Origin: Candidatus Eiseniibacteriota bacterium
GTDB lineage: Bacteria; Eisenbacteria; RBG-16-71-46; CAIMUX01
NCBI GenBank assembly: GCA_020633975.1
Contig: JACKCR010000003.1
Location: 186,001 to 250,000 of the forward strand
Reading direction: 5' to 3'
DNA: 64,000 nucleotides
Of the stretch, positions 43,443 through 52,320 are shown one piece after another; the first letter of the stretch is position 1; the number at the start of each line of letters is the position of its first letter. The notes beneath the pieces are model-generated. The model was not told the origin of the DNA, made no database searches, and saw only the letters and a program-made list of their open reading frames with translations. The position numbers and the translations under genes were made by a program.

Positions 43443-44204
43443 GTGGTCCTGGACAACACCGATGTGGGGGCGCGAACCACCACGCTACAGAGAGCGATCC
43501 CCGTCCTATTGTGCTCCGTGTGCTCCCTGTGCAGTGTAGTTCCCGCTCTCGCGCAGGTCGTCGTGAATCTCGACCTGGGAGTGGGAGGCTTCGTCTCGAT
43601 TCCGGGCGCATCCGAGCCTTGTGGGGACGTTCTCCTCAACGCAGACGGACGCGTCGAAGCCGGATACGCCTGGCAGGGGGAGGGCGTCCAGGAGCCCTAC
43701 TACGGCGCATTCGCGGAGTGCTACTCCGGAGAGGCGGCCGTCTGCGCCGTCTTCTTCGACTTCAGCCAGGTTTCCGAGAGCCAGTCCGGTCAGACCATGG
43801 ATGTGTTCGTTTGGGACGATGCAAATGGCGAACCGGGCGCGATTCTCGCCGTGGTGTCGGACGTGGATCCGGGGCCGATCGCGTCGTGGCCGGACTTCAG
43901 CAGACACTCCGTCACGGTTCCAGAACTCCCGTGCACGGAGAGCGCTTGGTGGGTCGGCTACTGGGGAGACTGGCCAGGTGAATCCTACGGATGGGCAATC
44001 GGCGCTGACCTCGATGGACCGGGAGGATGCCCGCTCACCAACATCGCTCCGGGGATCGGACTTCCGTCAGGCTGGCAGAACGTTTCGGTCGTGTGGGGTC
44101 CCACGACCGCGCTCGACATCGGAGCGGAAGTGCTCGAGTGTTCGCCAACACCGATCGTCACGAGTTCCTGGGGACGAGTGAGAGCACTCTACTCGCGGGA
44201 CTAA
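43443..44204 (+). CDS. Secreted protein of unknown function
   Basis: The 253-residue protein has a signal peptide at about residues 17-37 (AIPVLLCSVCSLCSVVPALA). The rest is one beta-rich domain: VNLDLGVGGFVSIPGASEPC, AVCAVFFDFSQVSES, MDVFVWDDANGEPGAILAVV and WWVGYWGDWPGESYGW. This last run of Trp and Gly strands resembles surface-protein beta-sandwiches. It ends TSSWGRVRALYSRD and has no FlgD-like sorting domain, unlike most secreted proteins here. The start is uncertain (no strong ribosome-binding site). Its stop overlaps the stop of the convergent RibD-like gene. Confidence 0.65.
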   Translation: MVLDNTDVGARTTTLQRAIPVLLCSVCSLCSVVPALAQVVVNLDLGVGGFVSIPGASEPCGDVLLNADGRVEAGYAWQGEGVQEPYYGAFAECYSGEAAVCAVFFDFSQVSESQSGQTMDVFVWDDANGEPGAILAVVSDVDPGPIASWPDFSRHSVTVPELPCTESAWWVGYWGDWPGESYGWAIGADLDGPGGCPLTNIAPGIGLPSGWQNVSVVWGPTTALDIGAEVLECSPTPIVTSSWGRVRALYSRD

Positions 44205-44782
44205 CTCCGCGAACCACTCGCGCTAGACGACTCCGAACCTACTTCATAGCGCAACTCGACCATCGTCGCTCCGATCTGGCGAACGGAGACCAGACGCAGA
44301 ACCGGACTCAACACTTCGCGTGGAAAGAGAGGTTTCCCACTTCCGAGAGTAGCCGACCCCACCGATACGATGAGCTCGTCGAGGAGACCCGCGTCGTAGA
44401 ACTGACCTGCCAGGTCTCCGCCGCCCACCACCCAGATGTTCTTGTCGCCCGCAACCGCGCGCATCTCTTCGTGGACGACGCGCACGTCTCCCCGCACGAA
44501 TCGGACGTCTGCGCCGTCGATCGCCTGCAGCGTGCGGGTCGTGAGCACCCAGGTCGGTTGCGAGTACGGCCAAGCGGAGCCGACTTCCTCGATGACCTTC
44601 TCCGAGTTCCGGAGGATCCACTCGTAGGTCGAAGACCCCATGACCAACGCCCCAACGTTGGCAATGAACTCCGGGTAGCTGGAGTCATCCGGATCTCCGA
44701 GTGGGAACAGCCAGTCGACCGAGTCATCCTCTGTCGCGATGAACCCATCCAAACTCGACGCCGTGTAGTACTGAGTCCTCAT
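44201..44782 (-). CDS. RibD C-terminal/dihydrofolate-reductase-like protein
   Basis: The 193-residue protein starts at ATG 44782, sharing ATGA with the upstream gene's stop. It opens MRTQYYTASSLDGFIATEDD, the typical start of the RibD_C/DHFR-like family, and continues with GALVMGSSTYEWIL, TWVLTTRTL, NIWVVGGGDLAGQFYDAGLL (nucleotide-binding GGG) and LDELIVSVGSATLGSGKPLF. It probably reduces a pterin or related heterocycle with NADPH; the substrate is unknown. It is the last gene of a three-gene operon with DUF4256 and the terpenoid-cyclase-like gene. Confidence 0.88.
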   Translation of the reverse strand: MRTQYYTASSLDGFIATEDDSVDWLFPLGDPDDSSYPEFIANVGALVMGSSTYEWILRNSEKVIEEVGSAWPYSQPTWVLTTRTLQAIDGADVRFVRGDVRVVHEEMRAVAGDKNIWVVGGGDLAGQFYDAGLLDELIVSVGSATLGSGKPLFPREVLSPVLRLVSVRQIGATMVELRYEVGSESSSASGSRS

Positions 44783-45813
44783 GGTTGGCCTGACGGATTC
44801 GACCCACCGGGCCCGGACGGCAACTGAGTGCGGTTCTCGTACCAATCGAGAACGCGAAGGGCGCGGAGCGTGATCCATCGACTGGGTTGGTCCACGTCCC
44901 CGTCGATCTCGAACGGCATGTCACCGGAGTACTTCGCGCCGAGCAGCCAACGCCCGTCACTGCCGCGCTTGGAGGCGACGATCTCGACCGCCTCGGCGGC
45001 CCGCTCGTCGGGTGTCGTCCCAGCGTGACGCAGATAGTCGAGCCCGCGCAGGATGTCGTAGTGCCACCAGGTCGGGAAGGCGAACTGACTCCATGCAGTA
45101 CCGCCCTTGCTGTCCGACTCGATGATCTCGCCCGTAGACTTGCGGCGGAACAGGTGACGATCGAGTAGGTAGTCCTGTCCGCGGAGCCTCGCCGCACGGA
45201 TGTCGGCTACGGTCGTGAGAGCTGCGCGTTCGTACTCGAGCAGCGCTTCGAGTACGCAGATCGTGGTGTTGAACGACGAGCGGGTGGATCCGAACTCAGC
45301 CTCGCAGTTCCAGCCACCGTCGGAGAGTTGCTCACCGAGCAGACGGGTCACGAGCCCATCGATGTCCTGACGGAAGTATGCGCCGGCGGCCGCGACCTGA
45401 CCGTTGATGCAAGGCTCGGTCTCGCCAGTGAAGAACGCATTGTCGTTGCACTCGGGCGGGCCACATCCTGCCCACGTGACGTGCTCGGTGACGAGGCCGA
45501 GCGCGCGACGAGCCGCGTCACTCTCGGGATCGAGGCCGAACTCACGAAGAAGTGTGAGCGCGTGCATCGTCGAATCCCAGCCGTGGTTCCACGCGGTGCC
45601 GCCCCAGAGGCCGTCTGGCGTCTGGAGCGCGAGGAGCTGCGCGCCCCAGCCTTCCGCTTCGACTCGTGTGCGCTCGGCGTCGACATCCGCGGCAGGTGCC
45701 CCGACCAGATCGCGCATCACCTGCCAGCGGATCGCCGGGTCGGAATCGAGCAGCCACTCGATCACCGCACGGTCCTGGTCCGGCCGTGACTCGCCTACAC
45801 CCGAACCGAGCAT
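44779..45813 (-). CDS. Prenyltransferase/squalene-oxidase-repeat-like protein
   Basis: The 344-residue protein starts at ATG 45813 (AGGGGG, 5-base gap); the longer open frame upstream overlaps another gene. It contains (alpha/alpha)6-barrel repeats: LLALQTPDGLWGGTAWNHGW, EQLSDGGWNCEAEFGSTRSS, SKGGTAWSQFAFPTWWHYDI and KRGSDGRWLLGAKY. The layout matches PF13243-type squalene-hopene-cyclase-like repeats, but the catalytic DxDD motif is not visible, so a cyclase reaction is unlikely. A carbohydrate- or isoprenoid-binding role is possible. It overlaps DUF4256 by 19 bases upstream and RibD-like by 4 downstream, so the three are one translationally coupled unit. Confidence 0.8.
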   Translation of the reverse strand: MLGSGVGESRPDQDRAVIEWLLDSDPAIRWQVMRDLVGAPAADVDAERTRVEAEGWGAQLLALQTPDGLWGGTAWNHGWDSTMHALTLLREFGLDPESDAARRALGLVTEHVTWAGCGPPECNDNAFFTGETEPCINGQVAAAGAYFRQDIDGLVTRLLGEQLSDGGWNCEAEFGSTRSSFNTTICVLEALLEYERAALTTVADIRAARLRGQDYLLDRHLFRRKSTGEIIESDSKGGTAWSQFAFPTWWHYDILRGLDYLRHAGTTPDERAAEAVEIVASKRGSDGRWLLGAKYSGDMPFEIDGDVDQPSRWITLRALRVLDWYENRTQLPSGPGGSNPSGQP

Positions 45814-46349
45814 CGGAACCCCCTGGCCGCGTAGTATGACTCGGCGCCGTTGTGGTAGACGAAGACTGTGTCGAAACGATAGTCGCCGAAGATGGCGCCG
45901 CCGAGCGACCGGATCTTCTCCGGAGTACGGAGCCAACTGGACGTCTTGGTGTCGTAGTCGCCGAGCGTCTGGAGCATCCGGTACTCCTCCTCGCTCAGGA
46001 GTTCCGCGCCCATGTCTGCGGCCATCTTCACCGCACTTCCCTTCGGCTTGTTCTGCTTCCTCGATGCGAGCGCTTCGGCGTCGTAGCAGAGACTCCTGCG
46101 TTCGGAGGGGCTCTCCTTCGCGCAATCGAAGAAGGCGTACTCGCCGGCCTTCTTGTCGTAGCTGACGACGTCGGGCTCGCCCCCAGTCCGTTCCATCTCA
46201 GCGATTGTCGCCAGCTTCAGTGGGTTTGCCTCTAGCTTCGCTTCGACCTTCTCCCACGAGATTCCCTTGTGACGGCTCTTGTTCTCCTCGAACCGCGCTT
46301 TCAGTGTGCCTAAGAGTTCCGCCTTCTGCTTCGCTCCGAGCTTCTTCAC
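45795..46349 (-). CDS. DUF4256 family protein
   Basis: The 184-residue protein starts at GTG 46349, with GGAGGAG 7 bases upstream. It matches DUF4256 as I know it: LGTLKARFEENKSRHKGISW, MERTGGEPDVVSYDKKAGEY, FFDCAKESPSERRSLCYDAE, LLSEEEYRMLQTLGDYDTKT, SSWLRTPEKIRSLGGAIFGD and VFVYHNGAESYYAARGFR. It is cytosolic, full length and of unknown function. First gene of a coupled operon with the terpenoid-cyclase-like and RibD-like genes. Confidence 0.9.
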   Translation of the reverse strand: MKKLGAKQKAELLGTLKARFEENKSRHKGISWEKVEAKLEANPLKLATIAEMERTGGEPDVVSYDKKAGEYAFFDCAKESPSERRSLCYDAEALASRKQNKPKGSAVKMAADMGAELLSEEEYRMLQTLGDYDTKTSSWLRTPEKIRSLGGAIFGDYRFDTVFVYHNGAESYYAARGFRCSVRV

Positions 46350-46675
46350 TTCAGTTCTCCTCCGGATTCGGTATCGGTGGCGTAGCTCCGTGACGTTGCG
46401 TTCGCCCCCGAGGTCGACGACCTAGGTCGATCCGCGTCCCCTTCTGAAACGTTCTGGAACCGGTCATTGTAGCGGATCACGGATCTCGTTCTCACCCGCT
46501 CCCGACGGGCCTCGAGCCGCACACATCTTTGATGCTCGGCATTCGGCACTTGGATTGCGCCAGGACTCCCGGGAGTCGTACAATGGCGAATGGCATTCGG
46601 GTTCCGTTTGCTTTCGAGGCTTCGAATCCCCCTCTTCGCGGCCAAGACCGACCCCACTTGTCCGGGAGGTCACCT
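46350..46675. other. Divergent intergenic region without identifiable elements
   Basis: This 326-base region lies between DUF4256 and the secreted-protein gene. I find no repeat, palindrome or small gene that can be supported. A GGCTTCGAATCCCCC string near 46618 looks like a tRNA T-arm but has no matching acceptor or anticodon arm. Confidence 0.45.
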
Positions 46676-48712
46676 ATGAACCGCTTCGCCGCCTTCGTCC
46701 GCCCCGACCCGTACCGGCTCTGCCTTTCGCTTGGTGTCGCCTCGATCGGACTCGCAGCGACAGTCTGTGCCATCCCAACGACCGCGCAAGCCGCTGGAAC
46801 CGACCCGATCGTGGTGTGGCAGGAGCCGGTCACGATCGGTTCGTGGCCCGACAGTGGATCCGAACCCGAGCTCGTCGCGACGTTCCATGACGGGCTGGCA
46901 GAGGTTCTCCTCGCTCGGAACGGCGGCATCTCCTACAGCCAACTTTCGATGGTGGACTCGGTCCAAGCCTGGTCGGCGCCGACGACGCTCGTGCCCGATG
47001 GATCGGGCGCGGGGCATCCTGCACTCACCCACGCCTACTTGGTCGAGACGATGGCGATTTGGCACGCCCCTTCCCTCTCGCAGAGCGTGATCTACTCACG
47101 GATTCGGAATGGCGGTACTTGGGAAGGCACGCAGACCGTGTCGAGCCCCGTGGGTCACTCGATGCATCCGGTGGCCGCCGCGGGGCTCGAGTCCGGCTTC
47201 GGTGACATCGTCGTGGCGTGGGACGACAGCACGTCTTCCGGCTGGTGTGTACGTGCCCGGAGCTTCCGGCCGACGGGTCCTACTCCCGGTTGGGGTGACA
47301 TCGTTACCTTCGGCGCAGAAGGGTTCGACGCGCGGGATCCTGACCTGCTTCTCTATCCGATACTGGACAGATCCGTCCTCGTTTGGTCGGATTCTCGGAA
47401 CGGTGGCGCGGACCTCCTGACGGCGACCTATCACATCGACGGCGATTGGTGGTCCGAACAGGTTCTGGCCGACGTAGCGTTCGACCTCCGGCATCCGCGC
47501 CTCGAGATCGAGTTGTCGGGCGACACCCCCAATCCGATCTACTTCGTGACCTCCACGGTAACCGGGACCATGGGCGCAGACGAGGTCTACGCAACCCGCT
47601 CCGGCTGGTGTTCGTCCCAGGAGTTCATGCTCTCGGCCGACGACGGCATTCCATCCCATGGTTTGGCAATGGAGGGCTTGTCGTTTCGCGACATTCCCTG
47701 TGGCATATGGGACTCGAACCGGCCGGTGTTCCTCCCAAGTTGGATCGAGGAGGGATCCGGAATCCAACTCGAACGGTTCGATCAGTGCAGCCTGACTGGC
47801 AGTGACTTCCTCTCCTCCAGCCAAGTGATCGACGCGACGCTCGCCGAAGACGACGGAACGACGGTCCAGGTATGGGCGGAACGAGATGGCGGGCAGGTCC
47901 ACTTGCGGGCGCGCGTGGGAAGCACGCTCGCCTGCTACCACGAGGTGATCACGGGGCTGACCCCGCTACTCATCGGTCCGGAAGGCGAACCGCCCACTCG
48001 GCTCCGGTTCTTGGACAGCTGTGGCAGCGGCACACCGGTGGTTGGACGTGCGACGATCGACCTGAACCACGCGTTCGAGGGAGTGACCTTCGATCCGACG
48101 ATGAGTCACGCACCATCGGCAGACAGCGACGAGAACGGATACGTGACGATTCCGCTTCTGGGAGGTGGTTGTTCGCCGAGCTCGGTCCACGTGATCGGTG
48201 GTGATTACTGCTCGACAGATCTGCAAGGTATCCACTCGCCCGACATCGACGGCGACTGCGCCGTCACGGACGCCGACCGTGACTACGTGCTCGCCTATCT
48301 CGGCACGTCCGACTTCTGCGCCGACATCGACGGGTCGGGACTCGTCGACGAAGCGGACCTGGCCATCGTGGACGCGACCCTCGGAGACGCGTGCTCGAAC
48401 GTCACGGATGTCGACAACCCTATCGGCAGCTTTGCTCTCGGTCTGACCGTGAGGCCGAATCCGGCGCGCGACTTCGCGATCGTTCGCCTCGGTGTCAGCA
48501 CGGCGACTGAGAGCACGCCCGGACTCGTCCGCATCGTAGATGCATCGGGCCGCCTCGTGCGTTCCTTCCCCGCAGAGGGGGCACAGAGCGGCGGCGGGAT
48601 CCGCTGGGATCTGTCCGACTCTTCGGGTCGTCCACTCCCAGCCGGCATCTACTTCGCCGTCGCACACCGAAGTGAGGACGAGCTCCGGGCGCCGATTCTG
48701 ATCGTTCGCTAG
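46676..48712 (+). CDS. Secreted protein with dockerin-like repeats and sorting domain
   Basis: The 678-residue protein starts at ATG 46676 (GGGAGGT, 5-base gap) with a signal peptide ending near residue 40 (IPTTAQAAG). Residues 45-490 form a large beta-rich region with SQLSMVDSVQAW, HPALTHAYLVE and PVLVWSDSRNGGADLLTATY blocks, suggesting a propeller of sialidase-like type, but no catalytic motif is clear. Residues 520-580 hold two EF-hand-like loops (PDIDGDCAVTDADRDYVLAY, ADIDGSGLVDEADLAIVDAT) in the dockerin arrangement. The end is a sorting domain (RPNPARDFAIVRLGV, VDASGRLVRSF, AGIYFAVA, ending ILIVR). It converges on the atypical kinase gene. Confidence 0.82.
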   Translation: MNRFAAFVRPDPYRLCLSLGVASIGLAATVCAIPTTAQAAGTDPIVVWQEPVTIGSWPDSGSEPELVATFHDGLAEVLLARNGGISYSQLSMVDSVQAWSAPTTLVPDGSGAGHPALTHAYLVETMAIWHAPSLSQSVIYSRIRNGGTWEGTQTVSSPVGHSMHPVAAAGLESGFGDIVVAWDDSTSSGWCVRARSFRPTGPTPGWGDIVTFGAEGFDARDPDLLLYPILDRSVLVWSDSRNGGADLLTATYHIDGDWWSEQVLADVAFDLRHPRLEIELSGDTPNPIYFVTSTVTGTMGADEVYATRSGWCSSQEFMLSADDGIPSHGLAMEGLSFRDIPCGIWDSNRPVFLPSWIEEGSGIQLERFDQCSLTGSDFLSSSQVIDATLAEDDGTTVQVWAERDGGQVHLRARVGSTLACYHEVITGLTPLLIGPEGEPPTRLRFLDSCGSGTPVVGRATIDLNHAFEGVTFDPTMSHAPSADSDENGYVTIPLLGGGCSPSSVHVIGGDYCSTDLQGIHSPDIDGDCAVTDADRDYVLAYLGTSDFCADIDGSGLVDEADLAIVDATLGDACSNVTDVDNPIGSFALGLTVRPNPARDFAIVRLGVSTATESTPGLVRIVDASGRLVRSFPAEGAQSGGGIRWDLSDSSGRPLPAGIYFAVAHRSEDELRAPILIVR

Positions 48713-48770
48713 CACAAGTCAGTCGCGAGTCGACGGCCCCTAGCGCGTTCCGCGGATGCCTCACCGCACG

Positions 48771-51700
48771 CTAGGCATCGTCCACTCGTCGTCGCGAATC
48801 ACGGTAGAACGCCTGGATCGCAGCCGTTCGTTCGAACGCCTCCGCCGCCTGCCGGCTTCCGAAGGATGCGAGGAGACCATCGACCAGGCGACGGGTATGC
48901 CGCCAAGCTCTGGTGGCTCGGTCCTCGGCACCGACCTTCTCCAGGAACAGCGCCCGGTTCCGGACTGCGCGCCATGCGTAGAGGTGCCAGTCGACCTTCA
49001 CGAGTTCGTCGTAGTTGACTTCGATCAGGCGTTCGAGGTCCGGCTTGGGCCGACCAGGAAACGAGAGTTCGAGGGTGCAGCTTGCGAGCCGCACCTTCAT
49101 GGCGCAGCGGTCCGTCGCCGACCTCCAGTGTTCGTCGAGTTCCTTCGCGAGTTCGAGGGCGAACTCCCGGTTTCCGAGATCGACCTCGGCAAGGGCCCAA
49201 TCTGCGAGTTGGTCCACGAGCTCGCTCTCGCCCAGGTCGGCATCCATCAGCCTTCGGATCCGAGCGCGGCCTGCGCGTAGGTCGCGCGGGAGGAACGCGT
49301 GGGCCTCAGCTTCCAGCCACCCTTTGCTGCCGTCGTCCAAGTCGAGATCATCGGGAAAGGGCGGGATCCGTTCTGCCTGCCCGAGCCGGGCGAGCAGGGC
49401 GTAGGTGTTGCACCTCGTGGTCTTGTAGCTCTGCTGGTTGGGCGACAATCGGAGGCTCTCGATCGCCCGCTCCGTCAAGCGGAGCGCGCTTCCCAGTCGG
49501 CCGCCGTCGAGATCGAGCAGCGCCAGGTTCGTGAGCGACAACGTGTTGTTCCCCCCCTGGGAGCGGAGGCTCGCCCACGTACGTGTCTGGCACGTCTCCA
49601 TCGCCCCACGTTCGTAGGCCAGGAGTGCTCGATGCTGATGGAAGGCTGGCTCCCAGAGCGGATCGAGGGAATCGGCGGAACAAGTCCGGATGAGCGATGT
49701 GTACTCCTCGACGCGGCCGAAGTCCTCGCACATGAGCGCCTGCCTGGTGAGGATGAAGAGTAGCTCTCTCCTCATCGGACTCGGCAGGCGAGGGTCGTCG
49801 CCGAATCCGAGTTCGTGCAGGTCGTCACCGATCGCTCCGTGGGAGAGTGGTTCCGCGATGGCCTGATAGAGCGGATCGGCGCCGATGTCGAACCTGTGCA
49901 GGGTATGCCACAGATGCAACCAGTGATGGATTCGGTAGAGCAGCCAACCCTGTTCGACCTCCGGCGTGGTCGGGCGGGGACCAGAGAGGTCGGCTATGGA
50001 GAGGTTTCGGTCCTGTTCCTTTCGCCCGAGGCCTGCGAGCAGTGCGGCGGCTTCCCGCGTTGCGAGATCCCTGCCCCTCGCGTGATCGCGCAGAGCTTCC
50101 AAAGTGGCCGCACTCAATGCGGAACCCGTGCAGTGCCCCGCGAGCACGATGGTGAGGCGCGGTAAGTCGAGGTGCTCGAGGATCCGGAGGGGCGTCTCCG
50201 ATGCGTTCATCCCGATCGAAAACGCCAGGCCGGCGTCCCTCCAGCGCACTTCGTCGAGGAGACGGTGAACCGCGAGCGGGATCATCTCCGTCAGGAGTTC
50301 GTCATCCCGGAGGAGCGCCGCGAGTGTCGCGAGGCGATAGGCATCGACACCGGTTCGGTCCAGCCGGGAGCGGCCCGGTTCCGCCGAATGGGGCTCGATC
50401 GGCAGGAGTTCCACCGGTCCGGGCCCGTGCTCTCCGACCTCGAAGCGCGAGCGCTTGACCAGGTGCCGCGTGCGTGCCGCCGCGCAATCAGGAGCCGCGC
50501 GCAACACCGCCTCCGCCCAGAGTCGCTCGGACACCGCACTCTCGAGTCTTACGAACATCGACTGCGGTGGGATCGGTCCGATTTGGACGTTGAGGTCGAG
50601 GTCGCTGTCAGCATCCGCTTCATCCTGATCGAGGAAGGCATCGGGCACATACCGCAGGAAGTTCGCCGCCGCATCTTCGACCAGGGCGTCGCGGGCCTCG
50701 GGTGAGAGTGTCCCCAAGGCGTCCCGACACCAATCTACGTAGCGCTGAGACGCGCCGGCATCTTCGTAGGAGCGGTCCTGGATCGGGCCGGTATTGAGGA
50801 AGTCGCAGACCGGGCCCACCTGGGGGAGGAGTGCCGCCAGGAGCCCGGGGTTTCCGAGGGAGAGACGTGCGAGGCGCGCTCCGAGCCGCGTGGATTCGAG
50901 TTGGACGGACGCGAGACGGGCGAGGTCCGTGTTCGAGAGGAGGCCGACTTCGATTCTGGAGTCCAGCCGGGCGCCTGCGTTTCGGACCTTCGCGTGCCTT
51001 GCGTCGGTGGTCCGTCCCGCTTCGGCTCGTCCACCTTCGTTTCGTCGATCGAAAGCTCGCGAGTCGCCACGTGGCGCGTCACCTCCGTCCTCGTTAGGCG
51101 TCGCCGTCACGAGGGAGATCACCAACCTGTCACCGGATACGCGGTCGTATCGCGTGAGGTGGAAGCTCTCGTTGCCCGTGCAGTCTCCCGAATCTGCGGG
51201 TTCGAACCGGTTCGGCACCCATCCACGCGCTTCCGCTTCGGCCAGCCAGACGGACAGACAGCGATGGAGCCCGATGCCGCGTTCGCCGGAAGCGGTGAAG
51301 GTCCACTGCCGTGGTGCCGTGCGTGTCGAGGCACCGTCGGCGTCGACCCGTTCCGCGTCGATTCGCTGCGGATCGCCCCGTTCCGCGTCGACCCGTTCCG
51401 CGTCGGTTCGCGCCGCCTCGATCTGGTCGACGTCGATCTGCTCCTCGTCGATCCGTTCCAGCCAATCGCGGAAGAGCCCGTCCTCCCGATCGCGGGCGAG
51501 GGTCGGAAGGGAGACCGGCTGCGCTTCCTTCCAATCGAGCCGGTCGCGCGGCCAGAGCTGATGCAGACGACGTTCCACTTCCCGCGTTCCGTCGGGACGA
51601 TGGCGGGGCGTCGACGAGAGCAGGTCGCGGAGGAGGTCTCCCAAGACCACGGGACCTTCCGACGGGATGCTCGGGTCACCCAGGAATTGCTGGGCCAGCA

Positions 51701-52316
51701 CCTCCCGAATCGTCTCGCCCTGGAACTGGTCTTCACCGGTGAGGAGAAAGGACAGGATCGCCCCGAACGAGTAGAGGTCCGAGCGCTCGTCCACGACCCC
51801 ACCCCCGATCGCCTCGGGTGCGGAGTACCCGGCCGTGTACATGCGGGCCTCGCTCCCGGTGGGCACGCATCCGCCCAGGTCGATGAGCGTGACGCGGGGC
51901 GGCGTGAGCGAGTTGTCGACGAACACGTGCTCCGGTTTGAGGTCGACGTAGGTGTATCCGAGTGCATGCACGCGCCGAAGCGCTTCCAAGATGGGGAAGA
52001 TGATGCCCGGGAGTTCGTAGAGCTTGGGCCGCGGCCCTTCAGCGAGCGAGCGCGCATTTGCGAGCGCCGTCATCATGAACTCGGTCGTGCGGTATCTCCG
52101 GTAGGCGACCGGATCCTGCCACGTCGATCCTGCGAGCCTTCGCGCGAGGATGTACTCCGCGCGAAGCTCCTTTGCCTCCGCTTCGGTCGACGCCATCTTG
52201 ACGTAGATCGGTTGTCGATCGAGGCCGTAGGCCCGTGTGGCGGTGGACGCAGTCACGGATCGCTGATCACCTCGCTCTGACTCGTCGAGTTCGCCCGGTA
52301 GTCGATCGTCGCTCAT
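48771..52316 (-). CDS. Atypical Ser/Thr protein kinase with long helical-repeat C-terminus
   Basis: The 1,181-residue protein has a shortened kinase domain (about 20-265). A beta3 Lys is present (Lys40 in PIYVKM), but no Gly-rich loop is visible. The catalytic loop reads YVDLKPEHVFVD: Asp125 is kept, Asn is replaced by His, and His-Arg of HRD by Tyr-Val. The magnesium motif is DLG. The activation loop is short (GCVPTGSEARMYTAGYSAPE), unlike the other kinases here. After the kinase, residues about 290-335 are acidic 5-residue repeats (RIDAERVDADGA type), then about 800 residues of helical repeats. It could be a weakly active kinase or a pseudokinase scaffold. Its start is 4 bases downstream of the LOG-hydrolase gene, so the two are co-transcribed. 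Confidence 0.85.
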   Translation of the reverse strand: MSDDRLPGELDESERGDQRSVTASTATRAYGLDRQPIYVKMASTEAEAKELRAEYILARRLAGSTWQDPVAYRRYRTTEFMMTALANARSLAEGPRPKLYELPGIIFPILEALRRVHALGYTYVDLKPEHVFVDNSLTPPRVTLIDLGGCVPTGSEARMYTAGYSAPEAIGGGVVDERSDLYSFGAILSFLLTGEDQFQGETIREVLAQQFLGDPSIPSEGPVVLGDLLRDLLSSTPRHRPDGTREVERRLHQLWPRDRLDWKEAQPVSLPTLARDREDGLFRDWLERIDEEQIDVDQIEAARTDAERVDAERGDPQRIDAERVDADGASTRTAPRQWTFTASGERGIGLHRCLSVWLAEAEARGWVPNRFEPADSGDCTGNESFHLTRYDRVSGDRLVISLVTATPNEDGGDAPRGDSRAFDRRNEGGRAEAGRTTDARHAKVRNAGARLDSRIEVGLLSNTDLARLASVQLESTRLGARLARLSLGNPGLLAALLPQVGPVCDFLNTGPIQDRSYEDAGASQRYVDWCRDALGTLSPEARDALVEDAAANFLRYVPDAFLDQDEADADSDLDLNVQIGPIPPQSMFVRLESAVSERLWAEAVLRAAPDCAAARTRHLVKRSRFEVGEHGPGPVELLPIEPHSAEPGRSRLDRTGVDAYRLATLAALLRDDELLTEMIPLAVHRLLDEVRWRDAGLAFSIGMNASETPLRILEHLDLPRLTIVLAGHCTGSALSAATLEALRDHARGRDLATREAAALLAGLGRKEQDRNLSIADLSGPRPTTPEVEQGWLLYRIHHWLHLWHTLHRFDIGADPLYQAIAEPLSHGAIGDDLHELGFGDDPRLPSPMRRELLFILTRQALMCEDFGRVEEYTSLIRTCSADSLDPLWEPAFHQHRALLAYERGAMETCQTRTWASLRSQGGNNTLSLTNLALLDLDGGRLGSALRLTERAIESLRLSPNQQSYKTTRCNTYALLARLGQAERIPPFPDDLDLDDGSKGWLEAEAHAFLPRDLRAGRARIRRLMDADLGESELVDQLADWALAEVDLGNREFALELAKELDEHWRSATDRCAMKVRLASCTLELSFPGRPKPDLERLIEVNYDELVKVDWHLYAWRAVRNRALFLEKVGAEDRATRAWRHTRRLVDGLLASFGSRQAAEAFERTAAIQAFYRDSRRRVDDA

Positions 52317-52320
52317 GACG

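Noticed and set aside
46595-46640. tRNA-like T-arm string (GGCTTCGAATCCCCC)
   Set aside because: No matching acceptor stem, D-arm or anticodon arm can be drawn around it.
48713-48770. Terminator hairpin between the convergent dockerin-like and kinase genes
   Set aside because: CTAGCG and CGCTAG are present, but the arms have a mismatch and a long loop, so the structure is weak.
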